A DNA stretch of 64,000 nt from Terrimonas pollutisoli (GCF_029360765.1 NZ_JARKNA010000010.1:107985-171984), one strand, 5' to 3'; shown: positions 8,496 to 17,498, counted from the stretch's first letter. A program made the numbers and translations. Notes: generated from the letters alone by a model not told the origin.

Positions 8496-10751
8496 TTATA
8501 AAGCGTTATTAATGATTTCATCACTTCTGTCTACACCAAAACTGATAAAGGCGCCGATGAAAACAAACATCCTGGAAGTTGGTGTAATAGCTTCTTTACG
8601 ATAACCGTTGTACGAATATTGATACCCATAGGTCTGTTTAATATTGAGGATATTACTGACCTGTAACACCCAAACCGCATACGACTTCGGATTTTTCTTA
8701 CCGATAAACGGTAAATAATTAATGGCGAAGCTTACATTATGATAATCCGGGATGGTTCCCCTGTCATTGAATTTATAATTGGAACCATCATAGCCTATGT
8801 GGTAATAGGGGCGTCCGCTGGCATAATTATAAGCACCATTCAAATTCATTTTCCACTTTTGTATAAATCGTTTCACTACCAATGAGCTTGTATGCCTGGC
8901 AGCAAAATTGGGTGTTATGGCAAAAGGAAAATTCAAAAAATCCCTTTTTGTATCGAGATACGAATAAGAGATCCAGTAATCAAGATTCTTGATTGTTTTT
9001 TTATCACGCCAGAAAAATTCGATACCCCTTGCATCGCCAAAGCCATTATTATTGATAGCCAGTTCCTGGTAATTACTAAGATCTGTTTTCACCAGGTTGT
9101 CATACTTTTTATAAAAGATTTCCGCCCGAAAAGATTGCTGATTGACGACCCGCTGAAACTGGGCGATATAGTGAGTCGCCTTCATAAACCCAAGTTCATT
9201 TACCGAAGGCAGGTATCTTCTTTCGGGGTTTTGGTAAAATATACCATAGGCAAGCGATGCCTGGGTTCCTCTACTTAATTTATACGCCAGGGATGCCCGC
9301 GGAGCAAAATTTGTTTTGTTTAACAAAGATGAATGTTCAAAACGTCCACCCAATTTTGCAGCCAGCGCATTCGTGAGATAAATGTCGGTCTCACCAAAAA
9401 TGGCATTAATATTTTCTTTTAGACTACCCGGATAATCCTGGCCATTGTGATCGGTATATATTAATTTGTCTTTGCTGAAATTATACTCCGTGCCAAATCG
9501 AACAGAACTTAATCCTCTTAGTCTTCTTTCTAAAACCAATTTGACATTGAAATAATTACCCCTGGTATCAACATCAAATTTTTTAAATTCAAGACCCGAC
9601 AGTATTACGTCATTTTTGTCCTGATCCTGCATCCCACTGTTAATGTCATCTTTATTGTTGGTGTAAGAAAACCCAAGATTGACCTTCCATTTTTTTCCAA
9701 TATTTTCTTTCCATGCCAGGTTATGATAAATATTGGTATTACGAATACCAAATTTGTCTAAATATCCAACTGAGTCAATACTATTTGTTGTAAATGCAAG
9801 CCTGTTGCTGCTGAAATAGCCATAGTATTTTAGTATGCCGGTATTGGATGTTTTAATACGAAAATTAGCGTCTGCATTGTGATAAGCCGGTACTTTCGAG
9901 TAATCCTGTTTTTGTTTTATGACGGCAAAGGCGAGATCAAGGTTTGTATATCCGTAGTTCACACCCCACGATGACTTTTTATCCTTCGCTAAGTGTTGAA
10001 ACCCCGCATTACCGCTTAGCACTGTTATACCAATATTAGCTGAAGATCGTTCAGGCAGATCAATGGACTCAAGGATTAAGGCAGAAGATAACGCCTGGCC
10101 ATACAAGGCTGAATAACCGCCGGTGCTAAAAACTGTGCCCTTGAAAATAAAAGGAGAGAAACGGCTGAACTGGGCGATATTAGGTACGCCACTATAAAAA
10201 AAGTTATTGACCAGGGTTCCATCAATAAATGTTTTTGTTTCGGCAGCTGTTCCTCCCCGTACATACAGCCCCTCACTCTCACCTACCTGCTGAGCCCCGG
10301 GTAATGTTTTGAGAGCGCCGGTGATATCACCATTAGCACTGGCTGTAGTCACGATATCGAGAGGATCTAATACTGCCGAAGCCCTTTTTCTGTCACTCGC
10401 TTCAAACGTACCTGCTGAGAGAGTGACTGCTTCGAGTTCCGTAATTTCTTCTTTTAGTTCAATGGTGAGATTGAGGTCAGCATTCAATTTTATTTTTTGT
10501 TCATAGGGTTTAAAACCTACAGCGGTTACCAGTACGGTTTGCTCACCATTTTCGAATGTTATAAAGGAAAACCGCCCGGAAGAATCAGAAGTGGCTCCAT
10601 CATAAGAGTCTTTTATACTTATGCTTGCGGCATAGACACCTTTCGCCTTTGTGTTTTTGACAGTTCCTTGTATGGTTATTTGGGCCAACGTAGACTGGCT
10701 CATGAGGCAGCCCAATAACAAAAGAAAAAAAGCAGAATTAACTGACTTCAC
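8496..10751 (-). CDS. TonB-dependent outer-membrane receptor
   Basis: A 751-residue receptor for TonB/ExbBD-driven uptake across the outer membrane. Signal peptide 1-23 (ends STLAQ); carboxypeptidase-regulatory-like domain about 25-105 (ITIQGTVKNTKAKGVYAASI, DSSGRFSF); plug about 125-235 (GALKTLPGAQQ, EGLYVRGGTAAETKTFIDGT); then a 22-strand-type barrel with many aromatic strand ends. It is not SusC: the length is shorter and no SusD follows. Downstream are the secreted protein 7708-8361 and the winged-helix gene. The promoter with an embedded palindrome lies at 10777-10808. The substrate is unknown. Confidence 0.9.
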   Translation of the reverse strand: MKSVNSAFFLLLLGCLMSQSTLAQITIQGTVKNTKAKGVYAASISIKDSYDGATSDSSGRFSFITFENGEQTVLVTAVGFKPYEQKIKLNADLNLTIELKEEITELEAVTLSAGTFEASDRKRASAVLDPLDIVTTASANGDITGALKTLPGAQQVGESEGLYVRGGTAAETKTFIDGTLVNNFFYSGVPNIAQFSRFSPFIFKGTVFSTGGYSALYGQALSSALILESIDLPERSSANIGITVLSGNAGFQHLAKDKKSSWGVNYGYTNLDLAFAVIKQKQDYSKVPAYHNADANFRIKTSNTGILKYYGYFSSNRLAFTTNSIDSVGYLDKFGIRNTNIYHNLAWKENIGKKWKVNLGFSYTNNKDDINSGMQDQDKNDVILSGLEFKKFDVDTRGNYFNVKLVLERRLRGLSSVRFGTEYNFSKDKLIYTDHNGQDYPGSLKENINAIFGETDIYLTNALAAKLGGRFEHSSLLNKTNFAPRASLAYKLSRGTQASLAYGIFYQNPERRYLPSVNELGFMKATHYIAQFQRVVNQQSFRAEIFYKKYDNLVKTDLSNYQELAINNNGFGDARGIEFFWRDKKTIKNLDYWISYSYLDTKRDFLNFPFAITPNFAARHTSSLVVKRFIQKWKMNLNGAYNYASGRPYYHIGYDGSNYKFNDRGTIPDYHNVSFAINYLPFIGKKNPKSYAVWVLQVSNILNIKQTYGYQYSYNGYRKEAITPTSRMFVFIGAFISFGVDRSDEIINNAL

Positions 10752-10776
10752 CGTTAGTCTGGTTTGAATGGTCTGA

Positions 10777-10808
10777 CAAATGTAAACTAGTTTACAACAT
10801 AAACCAAA
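10777..10808 (-). promoter_or_regulatory. Promoter with embedded 16-base palindromic operator
   Basis: Read on the minus strand: TTTG (10808-10805), a 20-base spacer and TACATTTG (10784-10777), a full match to the Bacteroidota promoter. The perfect palindrome TGTAAACTAGTTTACA (10781-10796) overlaps the -7 element and most of the spacer. A dimeric regulator bound there would block polymerase. Transcription would start about 18 bases before the ATG at 10751. Confidence 0.7.
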
Positions 10809-10821
10809 TTTCAGAAAAGAA

Positions 10822-10845
10822 GGCCGGGCACTCTCCTACCCGGCC
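10822..10845 (-). terminator. Terminator of the T9SS cargo gene 10866-12269
   Basis: GGCCGGG (10822-10828) pairs with CCCGGCC (10839-10845) around a 10-base loop. On the minus strand it is followed by TTCTTTTCTG. It lies 21 bases beyond the stop at 10866. Confidence 0.7.
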
Positions 10846-10865
10846 GGAACCCCTGGTAGTAAATA

Positions 10866-12269
10866 TTATTGTTTGATAATTGATTGGCTCGCAGTTTGAC
10901 CATCACAACTAACTCTTACAATATAAAATCCTTTTGCCAGTTTGGTTAGTTGCAAAGCTTCGGTTTGACCTGCATCTGGTACGATATTCTTTAAGGCAAC
11001 CTGGCCCGTATTGTTATATACTTCATAGCTTACCTTTTTGTGTTGCCAATTAGCTGGAATAGTTATATGAAGCTCATTGATCACTGGATTCGGATAAGCT
11101 ACCACGCTTAACTTCTGTTCTGCAGTTTTACCAAACCTGATCGACCTTACATATGACAACTCACTCTTACCATCGATGTCAACAGAACGAAGGCGGTAAT
11201 AAATTACGGCTTGTTTGCCGGCATCAATACCTTGATCAGAAAAAGAATAGCTCCTTGTTTCATTCGAGTTTCCCGCTGCAAATACTATCCCGGCCTCTGC
11301 ATATATCTCGCCATCGATACTTTTTTCAATTACAAAATGACTTACGCTTTTCTCAGAAGAAGTGGCCCATTTAAGGTCAATATCATTTCCGTTTAGTATA
11401 GCTGTAAATGAAGCAAGCTTAACAGGCAACAAAACAGGGTTTGAAAAATTGATAGTAACAAGAGCGGTATTTGAAGTGAGCGGATCAAATCCATTATCTG
11501 CTAAGTTATAGCTGAAAGTAGTTGCTGAACCTGTAAATCCGGGATTTGGTGTAAAAGAGAAACTTCCATTTTCATTCAATACAACTACACCATCAATGGA
11601 AGTAATTGTCATTGCCGATTTCAAAGCCTCACCGTTTGGATCGCTATCATTCGTCATGACATTACCATAAAAAGGTAAGCCAGCGGCACCATTGAAAATA
11701 TCATTTACGGCAAGGGGCGCAGCGTTACAGGTGCCTGAACCATATAACGCATTTGCTCCAGCATACAAATCATCAAAAATTAAACGGGAATTTCCATCTC
11801 CCGTAGCACCACCCAGCCGAAGCGCTAATTTTCTTAAACCTGTTGAAGCCAGGGTGAATGTCTGATTAAAGGTAAGAACGGAAGTAGCGGAATTCTTATC
11901 CATAGTAATAATGTGCAAAGAAGTAAAATTTCCTGCTACATCAATCAATCCGATTTCGATAGTCCTGGTTGCATTACCATTTAGCTTGATGCTTACTTTA
12001 TATTTAAACGAAACCTGAAAAGAAGTTGACGTAATGTTTAGTGCAGGTGTCATAATATCTCTCGTGCCCGAGCCGCTTGTCGGTGGATTAGTGTACATAC
12101 TACCTGCTCCGGTAATTACACCTGCTGCTGCGAAAGTAGAATAAACATTAGTCAAGGTCCAGCAGTTACCGTTTAAACTGGCCTCTGGGCCATCGAAATT
12201 TTGAGAAAATTGTGCCACAGCAACTGAGAAGACAAAGCTTGCAAAAATGGAGAGTAAAATTGTTTTCAT
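10866..12269 (-). CDS. Secreted T9SS cargo protein with Ig-like/cadherin-like domain
   Basis: A 467-residue exported protein: signal peptide 1-19 (ends SVAVAQ), an N-terminal beta-sandwich region (about 20-170: FSQNFDG, SFKYKVSIKLNG, RLIFDDLYAG) resembling carbohydrate-binding jelly rolls, a bacterial Ig or cadherin-like domain (about 180-275: AVNDIFNG, VMTNDSDPNG, SFSFTPNPGFTG), a fibronectin-like module (about 280-380) and a type IX secretion tail from about 388 (VVAYPNPVINELHI to QSIIKQ). No catalytic motif is seen. Likely a surface or secreted adhesin or matrix protein. A terminator follows, so it is probably monocistronic. Confidence 0.82.
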   Translation of the reverse strand: MKTILLSIFASFVFSVAVAQFSQNFDGPEASLNGNCWTLTNVYSTFAAAGVITGAGSMYTNPPTSGSGTRDIMTPALNITSTSFQVSFKYKVSIKLNGNATRTIEIGLIDVAGNFTSLHIITMDKNSATSVLTFNQTFTLASTGLRKLALRLGGATGDGNSRLIFDDLYAGANALYGSGTCNAAPLAVNDIFNGAAGLPFYGNVMTNDSDPNGEALKSAMTITSIDGVVVLNENGSFSFTPNPGFTGSATTFSYNLADNGFDPLTSNTALVTINFSNPVLLPVKLASFTAILNGNDIDLKWATSSEKSVSHFVIEKSIDGEIYAEAGIVFAAGNSNETRSYSFSDQGIDAGKQAVIYYRLRSVDIDGKSELSYVRSIRFGKTAEQKLSVVAYPNPVINELHITIPANWQHKKVSYEVYNNTGQVALKNIVPDAGQTEALQLTKLAKGFYIVRVSCDGQTASQSIIKQ

Positions 12270-12613
12270 CGAGTCCGTTTTAGGGTTCCAGATTTAAGGG
12301 GTTCTGCTATTGAAACCTTCAGACATCCATGAAAACCGGATACGATAAATAACGTGATCAGGGGTAGTTGTACGGCTTGTTTCACGATCGGATTTTCTTA
12401 GTTTACTTAGGGTTTCTTCGAATTCCAACACAAAATATTATGAGGATTTTACCCATGCAAGTTTTCAGAGTATTTTTTCTCAATAATTACCGTATTTTAT
12501 GTAGTATAATTACTACTTATATTTATAATATATTGATAATAAGTAGTTTTATAACTATTTCCTTTTGAGATTACTTTTTCCAATAGTTGTTATTATGAGA
12601 CTGTAAACCCACT
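12270..12613. other. Intergenic region, AT-rich
   Basis: About 340 bases without a convincing gene. The stretch 12470-12570 is very AT-rich with TA-containing inverted segments and might hold promoter elements for the leftward gene at 12269, but no clear consensus is present. Confidence 0.5.
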
Positions 12614-12646
12614 AAAAAAGCCTACTGTTTTGAAACAATAGGCTTT
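12614..12646 (-). terminator. Terminator of the ATP synthase operon
   Basis: AAAGCCTA (12617-12624) pairs with TAGGCTTT (12639-12646); inside, one mismatch is followed by TGTT pairing with AACA. On the minus strand the stem is followed by a run of six T. It lies about 20 bases past the atpA stop and ends the operon there. Confidence 0.9.
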
Positions 12647-12668
12647 CCAGAAACTATTAAACTGAAAA

Positions 12669-14249
12669 CTACGCCTTATATTGTGGCGTCAGCTCACGTG
12701 CTAATTCTACCATCTTCTTCAGACCGCTGTCAGGCAGGTTTCCTTTTTTAAACTCAGCCAAAACATCCGGCAGTTTGTTCTCCATTTCCATCAGGAAATG
12801 CTCTTCAAATTCTTTCACTCTTTTAACTGCTACATCTTTAATTAAACCATTTGTACCCAGGTAAATGATAGCTACCTGTTTTTCAACCGGGAAAGGAGAA
12901 TACTGAGGTTGCTTAAGAACTTCCACGTTACGGGCTCCTTTGTCAATTACGGATTTTGTAGCCGCATCCAGATCCCCCCCAAACTTTGAGAAGGCTTCCA
13001 TTTCACGATACAAAGCCTGGTCAAGTTTTAATGTACCTGCTACCTTCTTCATGGATTTGATCTGCGCATTACCACCCACACGGCTTACCGAAATACCCAC
13101 GTTGATAGCCGGACGGATACCCGATAAGAACAGGTTTGTCTCCAGGAATATCTGTCCGTCAGTAATAGAAATCACGTTGGTAGGGATATAAGCGGATACA
13201 TCGCCAGCTTGTGTTTCAATTACCGGTAACGCTGTTAATGAACCTCCTCCTTTTACCAGATGCCTGATACTGTCAGGTACATCATTCATATTTTTAGCCA
13301 CATTATCATCACTGATAATTTTAGCAGCTCTTTCCAGTAAACGGCTATGCAGGTAGAATACATCACCAGGATACGCCTCACGACCAGGGGGACGACGTAA
13401 TAAAAGAGATACTTCACGATACGCTACCGCTTGTTTTGAAAGATCGTCATAAATGATCAACGCCGGACGACCGGTATCGCGGAAAAATTCTCCTATCGCA
13501 GCTCCGGCAAAAGGAGCATAGAATTGCAACGGAGCCGGATCAGAAGCGGAAGCCGCAACAATCGTGGTATATTCCATCGCACCCGCATCTGTCAGCGTTT
13601 GCATCACACCCGCAATAGTCGATGCTTTTTGCCCAATCGCAACATATATACAATAAACAGGTTTTCCTGCTTTGTAAAATTCTCTTTGATTTATGATCGT
13701 ATCTACCGCAATAGCTGTTTTACCAGTCTGGCGGTCACCAATGATCAACTCCCGTTGTCCACGTCCGATCGGGATCATGGCATCAATAGCTTTAATACCT
13801 GTCTGCAATGGTTCTTTTACCGGCTCACGAAAGATTACACCGGGTGCTTTTCTTTCCAAAGGCATTTCATAACGTTCGCCGGTGATAGGACCTTTTCCAT
13901 CTATCGGCTCACCCAATGTGTTTACCACACGACCTGACATACCTTCACCTACTTTAATAGATGCGATCTGGCCCGTACGACGAACTTTTGCTCCTTCTTT
14001 TACATCCCCGCTTTCACCCATCAATACCACACCCACATTATCTTCCTCCAGATTCAGGGCAATAGCACGAACACCGTTTTCAAATTCTACCAGTTCCCCA
14101 TAACGCACATTGCCCAGGCCATAAACGCGGGCAATACCATCACCAATTTGCAATACGTTACCAACTTCTTCCAGGTCGGCGCTGGCGTTAAAATTGCTTA
14201 ACTGCTGGCGCAGTATCGCACTTATTTCATCCGGTTTAATATCAGCCAT
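12669..14249 (-). CDS. atpA: ATP synthase F1 subunit alpha
   Basis: 526 residues, the normal length for the alpha subunit of F1Fo ATP synthase, which carries the non-catalytic nucleotide sites and forms the alpha3beta3 head in the cytoplasm. The Walker A motif GDRQTGKT is at 171-178; the N-terminal barrel (VLQIGDGIARVYGLGNVRYG), the alpha-specific VGRVVNTLGEPIDG-like segment (SGRVVNTLGEPIDG) and PGREAYPGDVFYLHSRLLER are all present. It is last in the order atpB-E-F-H-A. In many relatives atpG follows directly, but here a terminator and an unrelated gene follow. Confidence 0.98.
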   Translation of the reverse strand: MADIKPDEISAILRQQLSNFNASADLEEVGNVLQIGDGIARVYGLGNVRYGELVEFENGVRAIALNLEEDNVGVVLMGESGDVKEGAKVRRTGQIASIKVGEGMSGRVVNTLGEPIDGKGPITGERYEMPLERKAPGVIFREPVKEPLQTGIKAIDAMIPIGRGQRELIIGDRQTGKTAIAVDTIINQREFYKAGKPVYCIYVAIGQKASTIAGVMQTLTDAGAMEYTTIVAASASDPAPLQFYAPFAGAAIGEFFRDTGRPALIIYDDLSKQAVAYREVSLLLRRPPGREAYPGDVFYLHSRLLERAAKIISDDNVAKNMNDVPDSIRHLVKGGGSLTALPVIETQAGDVSAYIPTNVISITDGQIFLETNLFLSGIRPAINVGISVSRVGGNAQIKSMKKVAGTLKLDQALYREMEAFSKFGGDLDAATKSVIDKGARNVEVLKQPQYSPFPVEKQVAIIYLGTNGLIKDVAVKRVKEFEEHFLMEMENKLPDVLAEFKKGNLPDSGLKKMVELARELTPQYKA

Positions 14250-14334
14250 CTTGAAACGTTTATTGTTTGTTATTTATATTTTTTTGTTTCCAGTTTTCGG
14301 TTCCCCTATTCACGACTCGCCGGCTCGCCGCTCA

Positions 14335-14898
14335 CTATCTTATCTTGTAGATAAAGTCATTGTTCTCAAACTGGCGGGCTATTGTCTTAAGATCATAAGC
14401 TATGCTGGCATCAACCAGTTTGTCTCCAACCTGTAACACAAATCCACCTATAATATCCTGATCCACTTTTTCTTCCAACTCAATATTATCATAACCACTG
14501 GCTTTTTTCACCTGGTTAGTTATCACTCTCCTTACTTCATCAGTAAGTGGTACCGCTGTAGTCAGTCTTACCGAATGGATATCCTTGTGCTCTTTATATT
14601 GGCTGATAAAAGCCGTAGTGATCTCGGGTAAATTGCTTTCTCTTCCTTTACTGATCAATAAAGCATTAAAGGCGGCTGTTATTTCAGAGATCTTTCCGTT
14701 GGTAACTGCCTCAACAATTTTCTTTTTTGTGTCCGACTTTACCACCGGACTTTTCAGCAAGCTCACAAAATCAGGGTTGCTTTTGCAGATCTGTTGCAAC
14801 AATTCCATGTCTGCGTATACCTGCTCCAGCTTACCTTTTTCGATAGCCAGGTCAAGTATTGATTTTGCGTAACGGAATGCTAAACGTGGATTTGGCAT
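14335..14898 (-). CDS. atpH: ATP synthase F1 subunit delta
   Basis: 187 residues from the ATG at 14898. The delta subunit (OSCP) links the F1 head to the b-subunit stalk. Family features are the start MPNPRLAFRYAKSILDLA, a helical N-terminal domain and the conserved C-terminal block (LTTAVPLTDEVRRVI, VDQDIIGGFVLQVGDKLVDA, S then YDLKTIARQF). An upstream in-frame ATG at 14937 would add 13 residues translated from the repeat hairpin 14922-14968, so the later start is preferred. It lies 75 bases after atpF and 85 before atpA. Confidence 0.95.
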   Translation of the reverse strand: MPNPRLAFRYAKSILDLAIEKGKLEQVYADMELLQQICKSNPDFVSLLKSPVVKSDTKKKIVEAVTNGKISEITAAFNALLISKGRESNLPEITTAFISQYKEHKDIHSVRLTTAVPLTDEVRRVITNQVKKASGYDNIELEEKVDQDIIGGFVLQVGDKLVDASIAYDLKTIARQFENNDFIYKIR

Positions 14899-14921
14899 AT
14901 TTTTAAAAAGTTTCAAGCTAT

Positions 14922-14968
14922 AAGGTGCAAGGTACAAGTTGATGCCTGTGCCTTGTATCTTGTGCCTT
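14922..14968. repeat. CCTTGT-type hairpin inside the atp operon
   Basis: AAGGTGCAAGGTACAAG (14922-14938) and CTTGTATCTTGTGCCTT (14952-14968) form a 17-pair RNA stem in which the three non-Watson-Crick positions are G-U pairs. It sits between atpF and atpH and is built from the same 7-base units as the repeat at 22800-22831. Confidence 0.6.
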
Positions 14969-14973
14969 GTTCC

Positions 14974-15468
14974 TTAGTTCAATTTTACTTCGTCAACCAG
15001 CCCTTTAATATGAGCTTCCTGTGATTCTTTGCCTCCTAATTCTCTTCTCAATACTTTCTCACTTACTTCGATTACGAGTTTACCAACCTGGTTTTTTACT
15101 TCGGTGATGGCCGCCATTTTTTGGGTTTCAATGGCAGCTTGTGCTTCTACCATAATCTTATTCGCCTCAACTTTTGCCTGGTCTTTTGCCTCGTTAATAA
15201 TCTTATCCTTTGTTTCTCTTGCCTCTTTCAGCATCTGCGCTCTTTCCTCACGTGCTTTTGCTAATAGAGCTTCATTTTCACTCTTCATTTGAGCCATCTC
15301 TGCCTTTACTTTTTCAGCGGCCGCAATAGAATTAGCGATATTGCTTTCTCTTTCATTCAATGATTTAAGAATGGGCTTCCACGCAAATTTTTTCAACAAT
15401 AACAGTACTACCACAAAGGCTACTATCGTCCAAACAAAAAAACCAAGATGGGGAGTTAACAAACTCAT
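14974..15468 (-). CDS. atpF: ATP synthase Fo subunit b
   Basis: 164 residues. The b subunit forms the peripheral stalk: one N-terminal membrane helix (about 10-28, FFVWTIVAFVVVLLLLKKFA) followed by a long charged coiled coil (about 35-140, rich in Lys, Glu and Ala) that reaches the delta subunit. The segment LNERESNIANSIAAAEKVKA is typical. The start ATG at 15468 is followed at once by the hydrophobic segment. It lies 97 bases downstream of atpE. Confidence 0.96.
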   Translation of the reverse strand: MSLLTPHLGFFVWTIVAFVVVLLLLKKFAWKPILKSLNERESNIANSIAAAEKVKAEMAQMKSENEALLAKAREERAQMLKEARETKDKIINEAKDQAKVEANKIMVEAQAAIETQKMAAITEVKNQVGKLVIEVSEKVLRRELGGKESQEAHIKGLVDEVKLN

Positions 15469-15565
15469 AGAAGTAAATATTATAAATCTTTAATTCAAAA
15501 ACTTTTTAAGTAACTGCACCCTCTGCCCTGTGCTTCAGGTACAGTACTGACTTTGGGAAGTATGA

Positions 15566-15817
15566 TTACTTCAGAACCGCCAATAAACCAGCGATTACCG
15601 CAAACAGTGCCACACCTTCTACGAAGGCAGCTGTCAGGATCATACCACCACGGATGTCGTTTGCAGCTTCCGGCTGACGGGCAATAGCCTCAGTAGCACC
15701 TTTACCGATCTGACCGATACCGATACCTGCACCAATAGCAGCTAAACCAGCACCTACAGCACCACCAAAGTGAGACCAGCTTCCAGAAACTTCCAACAGA
15801 ATGTTCATTAAATCCAT
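15566..15817 (-). CDS. atpE: ATP synthase Fo subunit c
   Basis: 83 residues forming a two-helix hairpin, the unit of the rotating c-ring. Helix 1 carries the glycine motif (GAGLAAIGAGIGIGQIG), the polar loop is ARQPEAANDIRG, and helix 2 carries the ion-binding glutamate E67 (TAAFVEGVALF). I do not see the full set of residues that would mark a sodium ring, so proton coupling is the default inference. It lies between atpB and atpF as in other Bacteroidota. Confidence 0.97.
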   Translation of the reverse strand: MDLMNILLEVSGSWSHFGGAVGAGLAAIGAGIGIGQIGKGATEAIARQPEAANDIRGGMILTAAFVEGVALFAVIAGLLAVLK

Positions 15818-15853
15818 GACTCTGATTTTATAATTAAAAAAAAACTTATGCTA

Positions 15854-16945
15854 TTAATGATGGGGGTCCTCTTCAAAATGAGGGTCACCGACTGCCTGGC
15901 TGATAAACACCGCTGTTAGATTAGTGAATATATAGGCCTGGATAAAAGCTACCAAAATTTCAATTACATAAATAAACACCGCAAACGCAATAGATACTGG
16001 TGCAAAAGCCACACCGGCGACTTTGGTCATTTCTGCAAAAATGAAGATCAAACTCACGAAGCTCAATATAATGATGTGTCCGGCCGTCATGTTAGCGAAC
16101 AACCTGATAATAAGCGCAAAAGGCTTGGTAAACACACCCAACAGCTCTACCGGTAACATCAATATCTTGACCGGTACTGGCACACCAGGAAACCAAAATA
16201 TATGACCCCAGAAATGACTGTTGGTGCTGAAAAGAATCACTACCAGTGAAATCAGGCCCAGCACAGCTGTGAAGGCAATGTTACCTGTAACGTTCGCACT
16301 ACCCGGGATCAATCCAAATAAATTGTTGATAAGGATGAAAAAGAAAACAGTGAGCAGGTAGGGTAAATATTTTTTGTATTTGTGACTGAGGTTCGGTTTG
16401 GCGATATCATCTCTTACAAACATGATCACGGGCTCGATGGCATTTTGCAGGCCTTTTGGCGCTGAAGTAACACCCTGCCCGGATTTATATTTCTTAGCCA
16501 TGTTGGTGAGAATTAAAAACAGCACCAGCAAAGCCACGAACATCTGCACTACGTTTTTGGTAAGAGAAAAATCATAAACTTTTACAGCTTCATCCACCGC
16601 GCCATCTTCTTTCACAGCAACTATATCGTGTCCTTCCAGCTTATAACCATTGTGAATTTCCTCTCCATGATGAAATTTCGAGGACATAAAGAAATCGAGG
16701 CCTCTTTGAGGGGAATAAAGGATCACAGGCAGAGGCAAAGTAGCGTGAAAGTCATGGCCGCCCTCTTTTTTGATGGTAAAAAAGTGAAACTCATGGGCAT
16801 CCGCGATGTGATCCAACATTTCCTTACCTGGGTCAAATTTGGTCTCCGTCCCCTCTCCTTCACCAGCAAAAGCCATATGGGAAGAAAAAACAAGAAACAG
16901 ACTGAAAACCGCTACTGATAAGGATTTGAAAGGTCTGAAAGCCAT
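15854..16945 (-). CDS. atpB: ATP synthase Fo subunit a
   Basis: 363 residues from the ATG at 16945. Subunit a forms the proton half-channels beside the c-ring. The conserved helix around the essential arginine is present (KPFALIIRLFANMTAGH), as is the last helix ending in YIFTNLTAVFISQAV. Like other Bacteroidota homologues it has a signal-like start (MAFRPFKSLSV to SHMAFAG) and a long extra N-terminal region of about 120 residues before the first channel helix. A longer reading from 17107 would overlap the next gene and adds an unlikely basic tail. First gene of the operon. Confidence 0.95.
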   Translation of the reverse strand: MAFRPFKSLSVAVFSLFLVFSSHMAFAGEGEGTETKFDPGKEMLDHIADAHEFHFFTIKKEGGHDFHATLPLPVILYSPQRGLDFFMSSKFHHGEEIHNGYKLEGHDIVAVKEDGAVDEAVKVYDFSLTKNVVQMFVALLVLFLILTNMAKKYKSGQGVTSAPKGLQNAIEPVIMFVRDDIAKPNLSHKYKKYLPYLLTVFFFILINNLFGLIPGSANVTGNIAFTAVLGLISLVVILFSTNSHFWGHIFWFPGVPVPVKILMLPVELLGVFTKPFALIIRLFANMTAGHIIILSFVSLIFIFAEMTKVAGVAFAPVSIAFAVFIYVIEILVAFIQAYIFTNLTAVFISQAVGDPHFEEDPHH

Positions 16946-16966
16946 ATGGGGTCCTGAAATTTGGCG

Positions 16967-16974
16967 CAAAGATA
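16967..16974 (-). promoter_or_regulatory. Possible -7 element of the atp operon
   Basis: On the minus strand TATCTTTG matches TAnnTTTG and lies 22 bases upstream of the atpB ATG. No good -33 TTG is found at the expected distance, so this is only a candidate. Confidence 0.4.
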
Positions 16975-17009
16975 AGGGTGGGTAGGTGAAAAACCTTGAC
17001 TTAAGAAAA

Positions 17010-17498
17010 TTACTCCCTGCCTTTTTCTTCCAGGTATTTTTTGATCTTTTCCAGGTAGATGACGTCTGTTTGGTCTTTTGGCCGGTTAACGGCTTTCTTA
17101 TTGGCAATTAAATGATTAATGTGAAGAAAAGGAATTTTTAACCCCTCGATTTCTGCCAGCGAAGCTAATTGAAGGCATTCCCCGAACGTATAGCCTTCCA
17201 GCCCTTTCATATCAATTAAAAGATCGACACGAAGACCATTATTTAGGTGAAAATCTGTCCATCCGGGAACTATTTGCAGCGTTTTGAGCAGGTAATAATC
17301 ACCTAATCCTGCTTCCCGAAATGCTTTTCTGAGGTTTTCCCTATTCATCTCAGTATCCTCAATCCAAATGTCAATATCATCAGTAGTACGTTGATAGCCG
17401 TTTAAATTAGTAGCTACACCACCAACCATTATATAATTGACCTGGCATTCATTGAGATGTTTCCAGAAGTTTAATAATTCCTCGTCAAAGATATCCAT
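17010..17498 (-). CDS. Nucleotidyltransferase-fold protein of a coupled two-gene module
   Basis: 162 residues of the polymerase-beta-like nucleotidyltransferase fold. The signature is complete: GG at 26-27 (MVGGVATNLNG), metal-binding DDID at 40-43 (TTDDIDIWIED) and a third acid D92 (GLRVDLLID). Such proteins transfer nucleotides to proteins or RNA and are often parts of toxin-antitoxin or abortive-infection pairs. The ATG overlaps the stop of the 76-residue gene upstream by one base (TGATG), so translation is coupled. The target is unknown, and I cannot say which member would be toxic, if either. Confidence 0.8.
   Translation of the reverse strand: MDIFDEELLNFWKHLNECQVNYIMVGGVATNLNGYQRTTDDIDIWIEDTEMNRENLRKAFREAGLGDYYLLKTLQIVPGWTDFHLNNGLRVDLLIDMKGLEGYTFGECLQLASLAEIEGLKIPFLHINHLIANKKAVNRPKDQTDVIYLEKIKKYLEEKGRE

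Noticed and set aside
12368..12568. 66-codon open frame on the plus strand
   Set aside because: Low-complexity AT-rich sequence with no recognisable protein and no start context.
14899..14937. 13-residue N-terminal extension of atpH
   Set aside because: It is translated from the repeat hairpin; family members start at MPNPRLA-type sequence.
16946..17107. N-terminal extension of atpB
   Set aside because: It would overlap the nucleotidyltransferase gene, has basic low-complexity sequence, and the ATG at 16945 begins a normal signal-like segment.
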